Below, in pieces: positions 9,352-17,717 of a stretch of 64,000 bases of DNA. The first letter of the stretch is position 1, and each line of letters begins with the position of its first letter. The stretch comes from Streptomyces sp. Ru72 (GTDB lineage: Bacteria > Actinomycetota > Actinomycetes > Streptomycetales > Streptomycetaceae): NCBI RefSeq assembly GCF_002920635.1, contig NZ_PQSR01000009.1, forward strand, positions 80,219 through 144,218, in the 5' to 3' direction. The notes under the pieces were generated by a model that did not search any database, was not told where the DNA came from, and worked only from the letters and a program-made list of their open reading frames with translations. Made by a program: the position numbers and the translations under genes.

Positions 9352-10692
9352 TCAGCGCCTGGCGGCCGGCAGGGACCGCCACTCGGAGGCATGCGCCGGG
9401 GCGAGGTCCACCCTGGCCGACCGCAGGGCCGGCGAACCGGTGGTGGGAGCGCACAGAGCCTTGGCCACGAACGTGTTGACGGCGTCGTCGATCGGGCCCG
9501 GGGTCACCGTGCCGTCCGCGGCGAGCTTGTCGTACTTCGACAGGTTGTAGGCGAGGGCCATCTGCCGGCGGCCGTCCGGGCTGGAGAGCGCCCATGTCTC
9601 GGCGCCGAACACCGCGCCGCTGTGGCCCCAGAACGTGCCGCATCCCCAGTCGAACCGTATGAGGCCCAGACCGTAGTGCCCGATCACGTTGTCCTGGGCG
9701 TCGGTCATCGGGACCGTCGTCTTCATCTCGGCCAGCTCGGCGGCGGGGAGCAGTCGGCCGGTGAGCAACTGCCGGTAGAAACGGTCGAGATCCGCCATGG
9801 TGGAGACGACGGCGCCGGCGGTTCCGGCCCAGGACATGTCGTAGACGCTGTAGTCGCGCGGTGGATCGATCAGTCCGTAGAAGGACTCGTACAGCTTCGG
9901 GTGCGGGCCGGTGATGCGCGGGCCCCTGGGGAAGTAGGTGTGCCGCAGACCGGCCCGGCGGATGACGTTGCGCGTGATGTACCGCTCGGGGTCCTCGCCG
10001 GTGAGCTTGCCGAGCAGCAGCCCCGCGATGATGTAGTTCGTGTTGGAGTACGACCACTTCTCGCCGGGAGCGCCGGTCGGCGGAGCCTGCACTCCCATCC
10101 GGACCAGCTCCCGGGGGTCGACGTGCCGGAAGCGGTTCTCGTCCAGGCTGCTCGTGGACAGCGTCTGCAACGACGGGAAGGCGTAGAGGACGTAGTCCCC
10201 GATACCGCTGGTGTGGTTCAGCAGCATCCGCACGGTGATCCGGTCACCGCGCTGTCCGGGGACGAGCCCGGGGAGGTAGCGGGAGACGGGCGCGTCCAGG
10301 TCGAGGCGGCCCGCGGCGACCTGCTGGAGCAGGGCGACAGCGGTCATCGACTTGGAGATGCTGCCGATCCGCTGCTCCATGTCCGGCGTCACCGGACGGC
10401 CGGTGTCCCGGTCGGCGACACCTGCGGCACCGCGCCACGCGGTGTCGCCGTCCCGCACGGCCGCGTAGGTGCCGTACATGCCCGCGGTGTGGATGGCCTC
10501 GAGTGCCTCCGCCAGGGCCGCCCGGTCCGTGCCCGGCCGGTGGGCGGCGGCGGAGGTGGCCGGGCGGGTGGCCGCCTGTGCCTGGGGGAGCGCGGCAGCC
10601 GAGGTGACAAGGGCCGCGGCACAGGTGAGGGCGACGGCCCATCCCCGTCCCGTCGCGGCCGGGCGCCGCTCGTGCCGGCTTGCTAAGTGCAT
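9352..10692 (-). CDS. Secreted serine hydrolase (class C beta-lactamase / D,D-peptidase fold), TTA codon 3
   Basis: This 446-residue protein belongs to the serine beta-lactamase/D-Ala-D-Ala carboxypeptidase superfamily. It has the S-x-x-K motif (SISK, nucleophile near residue 111), a Y-x-N motif (YSN, near 216) and a terminal HSG triad (near 358). An N-terminal signal peptide (AVALTCAAALVTSAAALPQAQA) exports it. The ATG at 10692 was chosen because GGAG lies 7 nt upstream; an in-frame GTG at 10704 would add four residues. Codon 3 is TTA, so translation should need the bldA tRNA and so occur late in development. It likely acts on peptidoglycan stem peptides or D-amino-acid peptides; beta-lactamase activity is possible but not implied. 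It is monocistronic. Confidence 0.9.
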   Translation of the reverse strand: MHLASRHERRPAATGRGWAVALTCAAALVTSAAALPQAQAATRPATSAAAHRPGTDRAALAEALEAIHTAGMYGTYAAVRDGDTAWRGAAGVADRDTGRPVTPDMEQRIGSISKSMTAVALLQQVAAGRLDLDAPVSRYLPGLVPGQRGDRITVRMLLNHTSGIGDYVLYAFPSLQTLSTSSLDENRFRHVDPRELVRMGVQAPPTGAPGEKWSYSNTNYIIAGLLLGKLTGEDPERYITRNVIRRAGLRHTYFPRGPRITGPHPKLYESFYGLIDPPRDYSVYDMSWAGTAGAVVSTMADLDRFYRQLLTGRLLPAAELAEMKTTVPMTDAQDNVIGHYGLGLIRFDWGCGTFWGHSGAVFGAETWALSSPDGRRQMALAYNLSKYDKLAADGTVTPGPIDDAVNTFVAKALCAPTTGSPALRSARVDLAPAHASEWRSLPAARR

Positions 10693-10927
10693 GGTCGTCT
10701 CCACAGTCTCTCTGCGTGCGGGAACCGGGAAAGATCCTCACGGTGATCTTCGCCGGGGCGCTGGTGAGGGGCATCGTGCACGCGGAGGAGCGGGGGTACT
10801 ACCGGCGGACGAGCGGATTTCGGTCAGGCGGTCACGACCGGGCGACGGAAGGGCCGGGACGGGCGCGGCACCGCACACCGGCCCCGTGAGTGTGCGCGTT
10901 CCATCCGGTAAACGATAGAAAGGGGAT

Positions 10928-13657
10928 ATGACTGGAGAATCCGGTCGATCTGCGCGCCGCCCAGGCCGCTCGCTGAGCGTGCGCAGTCTCGCCGGGCAGG
11001 TCTTTCTCCTGCAGTTCGCCGTCGTGGTGCTGCTCGTCGCCGCCACGGTGGTGGCTCTCGTGGTGCAGGCCCGGCGCGACAACATGGCGGACGCCCGGAA
11101 CCGCACCCTCGCCGCCGCCCAGACGTTCGCCAACTCGCCGGGGATCGTGGCCGCGCTGAACAGCCCGCATCCGAGCGCGGTGCTCCAGCCGCGTGCGGAG
11201 GCGGCGCGGAAGGCCGCGGGTGTCGACGCCGTCATCGTGTACCGGCTGGACGGGATCACCCTCACCCACAGCGATCCGCACCAGATCGGCAAGCATGTCA
11301 TCGGGCCCTACGCACAGGCCGCGGCCGGCAAGCCGTTCACCAGGACCTTCCAAGGGTCCCTGGGGCTCTCGGTGATCTCGGCGGTCCCGGTCAGGGCCCC
11401 CGACGGCTCGGTCGTCGCCATCGTGTCCGTTCCCGTCACGGTCGAGAAGCTGCAGCACCGGGTGGACCGGCAGCTGCCGGTGCTCTTCGGCGGCGCCGCC
11501 GGGGCGCTGGTCATCGCCGTGGGCGGGTCCGCCCTGGTGAGCCGTCGCCTGCGGCGGCAGACCCATGGCCTGGGCCCGACCGAGATGACCCGGATGTACG
11601 AGCACCACGACGCGGTCCTGCACGCCGTGAGGGAAGGCGTACTGATCATCTCCGCCGAGGGCGGGCTGCTGCTCGCCAACGACGAGGCACGGCGGCTGCT
11701 GGACCTGCCGGCGGACGCCGAGGGACGCCATGTCACCGATCTGGGCCTCGAGGAGGACCTGCCCGGACTGCTGGCCTCCGACCGCCCGGCCACCGACGAG
11801 GTGTACCTCGCGGCGGACCGCCTGCTGGCGGTCAACAAGCGGCCCACCGCTCCCCGCGGACCGGCCGGCAGCGTGGTGACGCTCCGGGACACCACGGAGC
11901 TGCTCGCGCTGTCCGGACGGGCGGAGGTGGCGCGCGAACGCCTGAAGCTGCTCTACGACGCCGGGGGCCGGATCGGCACCACCCTGGACGTGAAGCGCAC
12001 CGCCGAGGAACTGGCGGAGGTGGCGGTGCCCCGGTTCGCGGACGTGGTCACCGTCGAACTGCTGGACCCGGTCCTGTCCGGCGGGGAGCCCTCCGCGGCG
12101 AACCCCGACATGCGCCGGGTCGCGCTCGCGGGCCTGCACGACGACCGTCTCCTGTACCCCGTCGGCGCGCGGGTCCGGTTCATCCCCGCCCACCCCGTCG
12201 CCAGGGCGATGCAGAGCGGAGGAGCGGTCCTGGTCAGGGAGCTGGGCGCGGACGACAGCTGGGTGGCCCAGGACGCCGTACGGTCCCGGCGCATCCTCGA
12301 CCACGGCATCCACTCCCTGCTGGCGGTCCCGCTGCGGGCCCGCGGGGTGGTGCTGGGAACCGTCGACTTCTGGCGGGGGCGGGCCTCCCCGCCGTTCGAC
12401 GAGGAGGACGTGTCCTTCGCCGAGGAGCTGGTCGCCCGGGCCGCGGTGAGCATCGACAACGCCCGCCGCTTCACCCGTGAGCACACCATGGCCGTCACCC
12501 TCCAGCACAGTCTGCTGCCCCGCGGGCTCCCCGAGCAGTCCGCCCTCGACGTGGCCTACCGCTACCTGCCCGCGCAGGCGGGAGTGGGTGGCGACTGGTT
12601 CGACGTCATCCCGCTGTCCGGCGCCCGGGTGGCCCTGGTCGTCGGCGACGTGGTGGGCCACGGCCTGCACGCCGCGGCGACCATGGGCAGGCTGCGGACC
12701 GCCGTGCACAACTTCTCCGGCCTGGACATGCCGGCGGACGAGCTCCTGGGCCGACTGGACGAACTGGTGGCCCAGATCGACGCCGAGGAGGTCACCGCGG
12801 GGGAGGACGGGCAGGGGATCGCCGGGGCGAGCTGCCAGTACGCCGTCTACGACCCGGTCTCCGGGCAGCTGGCGATCGCCACCATGGGCCACCCGGGACC
12901 GGCGGTCGTCCATCCCGACGGGAGCGTGGACTTCCCTCCCGTGCCCGTCTCTCCGCCCCTCGGACTGTGCACCGGTCTGCCCGTCGAGAGCACCGAGCTG
13001 ACCGTGCCGGAGGGGTCGCGGCTGGTGCTCTTCACCGACGGCCTGGTCGAGGACCGCGACCGCGACCTGGACACCGGCCTCGCGGCCCTGGGCGCCGCCC
13101 TGGCCGGACCCGACCGCACCCCGGAGGCCACCTGCGCGAGGGTGATGGAGGCGTTGCTGCCCGAGCGGCCCACGGACGACATCGTGCTGCTGGTGGCGCG
13201 CACCCGCTGTCTCGGCCCCGACCGGGTGGCCGAGTGGCAGGTGCCCCGCGACCCGGCGGCGGTGGGTCCGGTGCGCACCGCCTGCGCCCGCCGGCTGACG
13301 GAGTGGGGTCTGGAGGAGAACGTCTTCACCGCCGAGCTCATCCTGAGCGAGCTGATCACCAACGCCGTCCGCTACGGCGGCGAACCCGTCTCCGTCCGGC
13401 TGCTGCGTGATCGGGCGCTGATCTTCGAGGTGGCGGACGGCAGCAGTACCTCACCGCGGCTGCGCCGGGCGAAGGCCACCGACGAGGGGGGCCGGGGACT
13501 GTTCCTGGTCGCCCAGTTCGCCGAGCGCTGGGGCACCCGCTACACGGGCACCGGCAAGGTCATCTGGGCCGAACAGTCCCTCCACGGCGGCGCCGCGCCG
13601 GGCGCCGAGGGGCTCGGCGAGATCCTGCTCGGCCAGTGGGAGGACACGGCCCTGTGA
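10928..13657 (+). CDS. Membrane sensor phosphatase: Cache-PAS-GAF-SpoIIE PP2C-HATPase
   Basis: This 909-residue multidomain protein has TM1 at about 22-48, an extracellular single-Cache-like sensor at 49-185 and TM2 at about 188-208. A PAS domain (222-325) and a GAF domain (345-515) follow. The SpoIIE-type PP2C phosphatase (520-760) keeps its metal-binding motifs: GGDWFD near 551, GDVVGHG, FTDGL near 701 and DDIVLL near 750. The HATPase anti-sigma-type domain (775-890) keeps its N box (ELITNAVRYGG) and DEGGRG. The sensor-TM-PAS arrangement resembles the CitA/DcuS type, so the ligand may be a small carboxylate. The usual targets are a phosphorylated STAS anti-sigma antagonist and a sigma factor; none is encoded nearby. 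The Shine-Dalgarno AAAGGGG is well placed. Confidence 0.92.
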   Translation: MTGESGRSARRPGRSLSVRSLAGQVFLLQFAVVVLLVAATVVALVVQARRDNMADARNRTLAAAQTFANSPGIVAALNSPHPSAVLQPRAEAARKAAGVDAVIVYRLDGITLTHSDPHQIGKHVIGPYAQAAAGKPFTRTFQGSLGLSVISAVPVRAPDGSVVAIVSVPVTVEKLQHRVDRQLPVLFGGAAGALVIAVGGSALVSRRLRRQTHGLGPTEMTRMYEHHDAVLHAVREGVLIISAEGGLLLANDEARRLLDLPADAEGRHVTDLGLEEDLPGLLASDRPATDEVYLAADRLLAVNKRPTAPRGPAGSVVTLRDTTELLALSGRAEVARERLKLLYDAGGRIGTTLDVKRTAEELAEVAVPRFADVVTVELLDPVLSGGEPSAANPDMRRVALAGLHDDRLLYPVGARVRFIPAHPVARAMQSGGAVLVRELGADDSWVAQDAVRSRRILDHGIHSLLAVPLRARGVVLGTVDFWRGRASPPFDEEDVSFAEELVARAAVSIDNARRFTREHTMAVTLQHSLLPRGLPEQSALDVAYRYLPAQAGVGGDWFDVIPLSGARVALVVGDVVGHGLHAAATMGRLRTAVHNFSGLDMPADELLGRLDELVAQIDAEEVTAGEDGQGIAGASCQYAVYDPVSGQLAIATMGHPGPAVVHPDGSVDFPPVPVSPPLGLCTGLPVESTELTVPEGSRLVLFTDGLVEDRDRDLDTGLAALGAALAGPDRTPEATCARVMEALLPERPTDDIVLLVARTRCLGPDRVAEWQVPRDPAAVGPVRTACARRLTEWGLEENVFTAELILSELITNAVRYGGEPVSVRLLRDRALIFEVADGSSTSPRLRRAKATDEGGRGLFLVAQFAERWGTRYTGTGKVIWAEQSLHGGAAPGAEGLGEILLGQWEDTAL

Positions 13658-13812
13658 GGGCGCGGCGCACACCGCCTCACCTGCGCGATCGCCCGGCGTG
13701 GGTACGCTGGCCTGGATGACCGAAGAGCCGACGCGGTATCCGTATCGCGGCTGAGGGATGGAGAGTTTCCGAACTCCACGATCGCGCCGCCCGCACCCCG
13801 TCTGGAGTCGTC

Positions 13813-14952
13813 GTGACCGCACCCCGTGGCCGAGTTGCAGCCGTCCTCGGCTGCCTCGCCCTCACGGCACTGTCCCTGAACGCCTGCGGCGGCCCACCGG
13901 CCACCCGGCTCGAGAAGCCGGCGTCGGCGACCTCCGCGCAGAACGCGGGCGGCATGCGGGCCCTGGCCGCCGCGGCGAAGAAGGAGGGCAGGCTCACGGC
14001 GATCGCGCTTCCGCGTGACTGGGCCGACTACGGCGGCCTGATCGACGGCTTCCAGAAGAAGTACGGGATCAAGGTGACCGTCCAGAACCCACTGGGGCAC
14101 AGCCAGGACGAGATCAACGCCCTCAGAAGCAGCGGGACGCGGCCGACCGCTCCGGACGTGATCGACGTCGGCGACACGTTCGCCCGGACAGCGGCGCGGC
14201 AGAACCTGCTCGCGCCGTACAAGGTAGCGGCGTTCGACGCGATCCCCGGCAACCAGAAGGACCCGGGGGGCCGCTGGGCCAACAACTACGGCGGCTACAT
14301 CTCGATCGGCTGCGACGCCCGGCGCGTGAAGCCCTGCCCGCAGACCTTCGCCGATCTGCTGAAGCCCGCCTACAAGGGCATGGTCGCCCTCGAGGGCGAC
14401 CCGACCCGGTCGGAGACCGCCTTCGCCGGCGTCTACGCGGCCGCGCTGGCCAACAACGGGTCGTTCGACGACATCGGGCCCGGCATCGACTTCTTCGCCA
14501 AGCTCGAGAAGAGCGGCAACTTCAACCCCCTTTCCGCCACCTCGGCGACGGTCCGGGACGGCCGGACACCCATCACCATCAACTGGGACTACATCAATCT
14601 CCACACCGCCGACGAGCTGCGCGGCAGGGGCGTGAACTGGCACGTCTCCATCCCGTTCGACGGCAGCTTCGCCCAGTACTACGCGCTGGCGGTCAACAGG
14701 CACGCCCCGCACCCGGCGGCCGCCCGTCTGTGGCAGGAATACCTGTTCGGCACCGAGGGCCAGAACCTCCGGCTCCGCGGCTATGCCCGCCCGGTGCTCA
14801 TGGACGTCATGCGGAAGGACGGCACCCTGGACACGGCCGCCGCCGCCCGGCTGCCGACGGTGGAGGGAACGCCGCAGTTCCCGACGGACGCGCAACTGGA
14901 GAAGGCGAGGCGCACCGTCGACCGGGACTGGACGGCGGCCGTCTCCGGATGA
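13813..14952 (+). CDS. Orphan extracellular solute-binding lipoprotein (iron/polyamine/thiamine type)
   Basis: This 379-residue protein has a lipoprotein signal peptide ending LNAC (lipidated Cys25). The body matches family-1/6-like periplasmic binding proteins (LAAAAKKEGRLTAIALP at the start of the fold, a YGGY-centred hinge, WDYIN before the second lobe). These bind ferric iron, polyamines, thiamine or phosphonates. The GTG start has GGAG upstream. No permease or ATPase lies next to it: the neighbours are two SpoIIE-type phosphatases. It may serve a transporter encoded elsewhere or act as a ligand-sensing partner of the adjacent sensor. It ends 10 bp from the convergent permease-phosphatase gene. 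Confidence 0.87.
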   Translation: MTAPRGRVAAVLGCLALTALSLNACGGPPATRLEKPASATSAQNAGGMRALAAAAKKEGRLTAIALPRDWADYGGLIDGFQKKYGIKVTVQNPLGHSQDEINALRSSGTRPTAPDVIDVGDTFARTAARQNLLAPYKVAAFDAIPGNQKDPGGRWANNYGGYISIGCDARRVKPCPQTFADLLKPAYKGMVALEGDPTRSETAFAGVYAAALANNGSFDDIGPGIDFFAKLEKSGNFNPLSATSATVRDGRTPITINWDYINLHTADELRGRGVNWHVSIPFDGSFAQYYALAVNRHAPHPAAARLWQEYLFGTEGQNLRLRGYARPVLMDVMRKDGTLDTAAAARLPTVEGTPQFPTDAQLEKARRTVDRDWTAAVSG

Positions 14953-14962
14953 CCGGCGGGTC

Positions 14963-17635
14963 CTACGGTGAGTCGGTGGACGGCAGCGGCTGCTCGGTCC
15001 AGATGGTCTTGCCCGTGGGGGTGTAGCGAGTTCCCCACTGCTGGGTCATCTGGGCGATGATGTACAGGCCCCGGCCGCCCTCGTCGTCGCTCGCGGCGTG
15101 GCGCAGGTTCGGGGCGGTGTGCCCGGGGTCGGACACCTCGCAGATCAGGCTGCCCGAGGTGAAGCCGGTGATCGGCTCCGCGCGGATCAGACGCACCTGG
15201 ATCGGGCCCCCGACGTAACGGATCGCGTTGGTGACCAGCTCGGTCACGATGAGCTCGGTGGTGAACACGAGGTCGTCGAGACCCCAGTCGCCGAGCTGCT
15301 TGCCGACGGTGTTGCGGACGGAGGCGACCGCTGCCGGGTCCGCCGCCAGCTCCCACTGCGCGAGCCGGTTGCGGTCCAGCAGGCGGGTGCGGACCAGCAG
15401 CAGCGTCGCGTCCTCGTCCACCGGCCCGGGCAGCAGCGTGGCCACCGCCCGGTCGCACAGCTCCTCCAACGGCTCGCGGTGATCGGCGAGGGCCCGGGCG
15501 AGCAGGCCGCGCCCGACCTCTGGGCCGTCCGCCGCCTGGAAGAGGCCGTCTGTGAAGAAGGCGAGAAGGCTGCCCGGTTCGAGCCGCAGTTCGGTGGACT
15601 GGTAGGGCGGTCCGGTGCCTCCGAGAGCCGGGCCGGGCGGGAGTTCCGGGTAGTCGGCGACGCCCGTGTCCGGCGCGACGACCGCCAGGGGCGACCGGCC
15701 CGCCCGCGCCAGGCTGCACTGTCCCGACACCGGGTCGTACACCGCGTACAGGCAGGTCACCCCGTGTGCGCCCTCGACGTGCCGGCCGCGGCCCGCAGGG
15801 CGTCCGGCCGGGCGCTCGTGCGCGGTCTGCTCGACCAGGTCGGCCAGCCGGGCGAGCAGTTCGTCCGGGGCCAGATCCAGCCGGGCCAGTACGCGTACCC
15901 CCGTGCGCAGGCGCCCCATGGTGGCGGCGGCCCGCAGCCCGTGGCCGACCACGTCCCCGACGACCAGGCCGACCCGGGTGCCCGACAGCGGGATGACGTC
16001 GAACCAGTCGCCGCCCACCCCGGAGCCGTTGTCGGCGGGCAGATAGCGGCTCGCGGCCTGTACGGCACTCTGCTGCGGCAGGCGGTGCGGGAGCAGGCTC
16101 CGCTGGAGCTTGAGCGCCGCGGTGTGCTCACGGGTGATCACCAGCATCAGCACGAAGCCCAGCAGCAGAGCTCCCAGGCCCACCACGGTGACCCCGCCCG
16201 TCGGGCCGATCACCGGCAGGTCGACGACCGTCGAGCCGTAGCGGGGGTCCGCGTAGACGCCGAAGGCGGCGTAGAGGAACAGCCCGAACATGATGAGCCC
16301 GCCGAGCCCCGGCAGCACGCCCTTGCACAGCAGGTCACGGACGCTGCGGGTGAGGACCCTGCGGTGGTACCACAGGCAGGCGAAGCCGGTGAGCCCGTAG
16401 TAGAACGCGATCGCGAGGCCGACCGATTCGACCGAGTCGGCCAGGAAGTCCCGGCTGAACGAGGACAGCAGGAGCAGAACGGCGATGGAGAGCGCCCCCA
16501 TGCCGACGGTCGACCAGGTCGGGGTGAGGAACCGGCGGTGGATCCGGGCGAAGTGGGCGGGGACCGCCTTGTGGACCGCCATGGAGAACACGGTCCGGGC
16601 CAGCGGCAGGATGGTCGTCTGGGTGGAGGCCAGCGCCGAGGTCAGCACCATCAGGATCAGCAGCCGGGAGAACACCAGCCCCGGGCCGTGGCTGCCGAAG
16701 ACGGCGTCGCCCAGCCCGGAGAGCACATCGCCCGAGTTGCCGGGGTTGCCCAGCCCGATGCCCGAGCTGCCGACCCCGGCGAACGCCTGCGCGGACGTCG
16801 ACACCAGTGCGTAGGTGACCAGGAGCAGCACGGTGGAGACCACCGCGGCCCGCCCGGGGACGCGTGTGCTGTCGACGGTTTCCTCGTTGACCGTGACGGC
16901 GGTGTCCCAGCCCCAGTAGATGAACACCGCCGCGAGGAGGCCCGAGGTCAGCGCCTTCGCCGAGGACACCTGGAAGGGGTCGAACCAGGAGGCGGAGACG
17001 TGGATCGCCGTCGGGGGAGCGCTGGTGTAGACCCTGACCAGCGCGGTCACCGCGAACAGGACCAGTACCGCCACCTCGACGCACAGCAGCCAGCGCTGGA
17101 GGGCGGCCGAGATCTCGATGCCGATGTAGCAGACGGCGGTGAGTACGACGATCCAGACGATGCCCGCCACGGTGGTCCACACCCGGCTCATCGCCAGGGC
17201 GTCCAGGCCCACCAGCCGGAAGCCGTAGATCCCGGCGATCTCGGCGAGGTTGGCCAGGACGAGGATGTCCGCCACGATCAGGCCCCAGCCGCCCATCCAG
17301 CCGGTGCGCGGCCCGAAGGCACGGGTCGCCCAGGTGAAAGCGGTCCCGCAGTCGGCGTTGGACGCGTTCAGCTCCCGGTAGGCGTACGCGATCAGCAGCA
17401 TCGGGACGAACGCCAGCATGGTGACGATCGGGGCCTGCAGCCCCACACCCGCCACGATGAGGCCCAGCGTGGCCGCGAGGCTGTACGCCGGCGCGGTGGA
17501 GGCCAGCCCGATGACGACCGAGGAGAACATGCCGAGGGCGCCGCTCTTGAGCCCTTTCCGGCCGGGCCCCGTGCCGGGGGCGGGACTGCCGGCGGGACGA
17601 GTCGAAAGTGCGGCCCTGTCACCCACCTTGCCCAT
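14963..17635 (-). CDS. APC amino-acid permease fused to SpoIIE PP2C phosphatase and HATPase
   Basis: This is a single uninterrupted frame of about 890 residues. Residues 30-500 form an APC-superfamily permease: GALGMFSSVVIGLASTAPAY in TM1, then about 12 to 14 hydrophobic segments, and WGWDTAVTVNEE in the core. The last membrane helix runs into TREHTAALKLQRSLLP, which opens the PP2C domain (510-745) with GGDWFDV near 538, GDVVGHG, FTDGL near 693 and a final DEDATLL. A HATPase domain (755-885) keeps TELVTNAIRY near 800 and DEGGRG near 850. All catalytic motifs look intact. The ATG at 17635 is my start; a TTG at 17731 and a GTG at 17671 are alternatives, and none has a good ribosome site. It follows the PLP-enzyme gene on the same strand. 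It suggests transport-coupled control of a sigma-factor switch; that function is inferred. Confidence 0.9.
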   Translation of the reverse strand: MGKVGDRAALSTRPAGSPAPGTGPGRKGLKSGALGMFSSVVIGLASTAPAYSLAATLGLIVAGVGLQAPIVTMLAFVPMLLIAYAYRELNASNADCGTAFTWATRAFGPRTGWMGGWGLIVADILVLANLAEIAGIYGFRLVGLDALAMSRVWTTVAGIVWIVVLTAVCYIGIEISAALQRWLLCVEVAVLVLFAVTALVRVYTSAPPTAIHVSASWFDPFQVSSAKALTSGLLAAVFIYWGWDTAVTVNEETVDSTRVPGRAAVVSTVLLLVTYALVSTSAQAFAGVGSSGIGLGNPGNSGDVLSGLGDAVFGSHGPGLVFSRLLILMVLTSALASTQTTILPLARTVFSMAVHKAVPAHFARIHRRFLTPTWSTVGMGALSIAVLLLLSSFSRDFLADSVESVGLAIAFYYGLTGFACLWYHRRVLTRSVRDLLCKGVLPGLGGLIMFGLFLYAAFGVYADPRYGSTVVDLPVIGPTGGVTVVGLGALLLGFVLMLVITREHTAALKLQRSLLPHRLPQQSAVQAASRYLPADNGSGVGGDWFDVIPLSGTRVGLVVGDVVGHGLRAAATMGRLRTGVRVLARLDLAPDELLARLADLVEQTAHERPAGRPAGRGRHVEGAHGVTCLYAVYDPVSGQCSLARAGRSPLAVVAPDTGVADYPELPPGPALGGTGPPYQSTELRLEPGSLLAFFTDGLFQAADGPEVGRGLLARALADHREPLEELCDRAVATLLPGPVDEDATLLLVRTRLLDRNRLAQWELAADPAAVASVRNTVGKQLGDWGLDDLVFTTELIVTELVTNAIRYVGGPIQVRLIRAEPITGFTSGSLICEVSDPGHTAPNLRHAASDDEGGRGLYIIAQMTQQWGTRYTPTGKTIWTEQPLPSTDSP

Positions 17636-17717
17636 TATGTGGAGAATCGGCAGGGAGCGCTTCTTCGTCACCGCGCCCGGCGACCCGGCCGGGGAGGCCG
17701 TCCCGGGTCCGGTGGTC

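Noticed and set aside
10832..12913. 693-codon minus-strand frame opposite the first sensor phosphatase
   Set aside because: The opposite strand encodes Cache, PAS, GAF and PP2C motifs; this frame has none.
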